From the NCBI GenBank assembly GCA_017419325.1, contig JAFOLN010000235.1, positions 1 through 5,715 on the forward strand: DNA of 5,715 nt. Direction: 5' to 3'. The first letter of the stretch is position 1, and each line of letters starts with the position of its first letter. The position numbers and the translations under genes were made by a program. Of the stretch, positions 5,329 through 5,715 are shown piece after piece. The stretch comes from Clostridia bacterium (lineage in GTDB: Bacteria > Bacillota > Clostridia > Oscillospirales > RGIG577). The notes under the pieces were generated by a model. It did no database searches. It saw only the letters and a list, made by a program, of their open reading frames with translations, and was not told where the DNA came from.

Positions 5329-5715
5329 TATACTTCGACTGCGCGGCCTCGTCGCTTCAGAAGCCGCCCTCCGTTTATGACGCATATACGGACGCCATGC
5401 GCCGTTTCTCCTGCGGCGTGGGACGGGGCGCGTATGCGCCCGCCATGCGCGCCTCGGAAAAGATATTCGAGGTTCGTGAGCTTGCGGCGCGCTTCTTCGG
5501 CATGAAAGACCCCTCGGGCGCGGTGTTTACCCATAACGCGACCCACGCCATAAACATTGCGCTTCGCGGCATACTGTCGCCGGGCGACAGGCTCGTTATC
5601 TCCGACATGGAGCACAACGCCGTATACCGCACGGCGATGCAGCTTCGGGGGCTGGGCGTAAAGGTGGACGCCGCCCATGTGGGACAAAGCGACGACGAAA
5701 CCGCGGAAAACTTCA
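5325..5715 (+). CDS. Class V aminotransferase, cysteine desulfurase (NifS/SufS-like) family, N-terminal part
   Basis: This PLP enzyme of fold type I probably removes sulfur (or selenium) from cysteine (or selenocysteine) to give a persulfide and alanine. Only 130 residues are visible; full-length members have about 380-400. Motifs: IYFDCAASSLQKPP (2-15), the N-terminal signature of the family in the YLDNAATT position; GRGAY (34-38); FTHNATHAINIAL (68-80), the cofactor-phosphate loop with Thr and Asn; LSPGDRLVISDMEHNAV (84-100), where His97 takes the place of the PLP-stacking histidine. The Schiff-base lysine and catalytic cysteine lie beyond the edge, so activity cannot be confirmed. The GTG start shares four bases with the preceding stop (GTGA), which indicates translational coupling. 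The pattern recalls the desulfurase-like subfamily typified by EF2568 of Enterococcus faecalis, found near selenium-metabolism genes. That assignment is from memory and tentative. SufS, NifS and Csd types remain possible. Confidence 0.9.
   Translation, partial: MIYFDCAASSLQKPPSVYDAYTDAMRRFSCGVGRGAYAPAMRASEKIFEVRELAARFFGMKDPSGAVFTHNATHAINIALRGILSPGDRLVISDMEHNAVYRTAMQLRGLGVKVDAAHVGQSDDETAENF

Noticed and set aside
5052..5687. A 211-codon minus-strand frame opposite the DUF3343 and desulfurase-like genes
   Set aside because: It is a mirror of two genes with clear family motifs and is aligned codon-to-codon with the desulfurase frame, whose codon bias avoids antisense stops. It has no recognisable domain.

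Overview
The window looks like ordinary chromosome of a Gram-positive anaerobe, most likely a Bacillota member of the Clostridia type. The evidence is a class III fructose-1,6-bisphosphatase (largely a Firmicutes enzyme), an HtrA-type protease tethered by one N-terminal membrane segment instead of a cleaved signal peptide, consensus AGGAGG-type ribosome binding sites, sigma-A-like promoters, and short intergenic regions closed by strong stem-loop terminators. The DNA is moderately GC-rich, yet isoleucine is encoded mainly by ATA (21 of 27 Ile codons in the fbp fragment by my count). This is a usable lineage signature, but I cannot name a genus from it.

All genes lie on the + strand, in four transcription blocks. 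(1) The 3' half of fbp (1-1048) ends at an 18-bp stem-loop. (2) A single-gene unit encodes a membrane-anchored S1C serine protease with one PDZ domain (htrA, 1181-2632) and is followed by two adjacent hairpins. (3) A two-gene operon encodes an OmpR/PhoB-family response regulator (2833-3510) and its membrane sensor kinase (about 3518-4990). It has its own extended -10 promoter, and a terminator begins one base after the kinase stop codon. (4) The start of another operon has a TTCACA/TATAAT promoter, an 82-residue DUF3343 (putative Se/S carrier-like) protein (5080-5328), and, overlapping it by four bases (GTGA), the N-terminal 130 residues of a class V aminotransferase of the cysteine desulfurase type. 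That gene runs off the right edge.

Functionally, fbp is gluconeogenic housekeeping. The protease and the two-component system are adjacent in the same orientation. This recalls Bacillus, where the CssRS system sits beside and controls an HtrA-type protease gene, so an envelope-stress circuit is a reasonable but unproven inference. The last pair probably handles sulfur or selenium, with the desulfurase-like enzyme releasing it from an amino acid and the small Cys-containing protein as a possible acceptor or carrier.

I found no mobile elements, CRISPR arrays, tRNA or rRNA genes, or extended repeats. I see no convincing new system. The points most worth a second look are the DUF3343/desulfurase pair, the protease/two-component neighbourhood, and the odd acidic segments in the protease tail and the kinase sensor domain.
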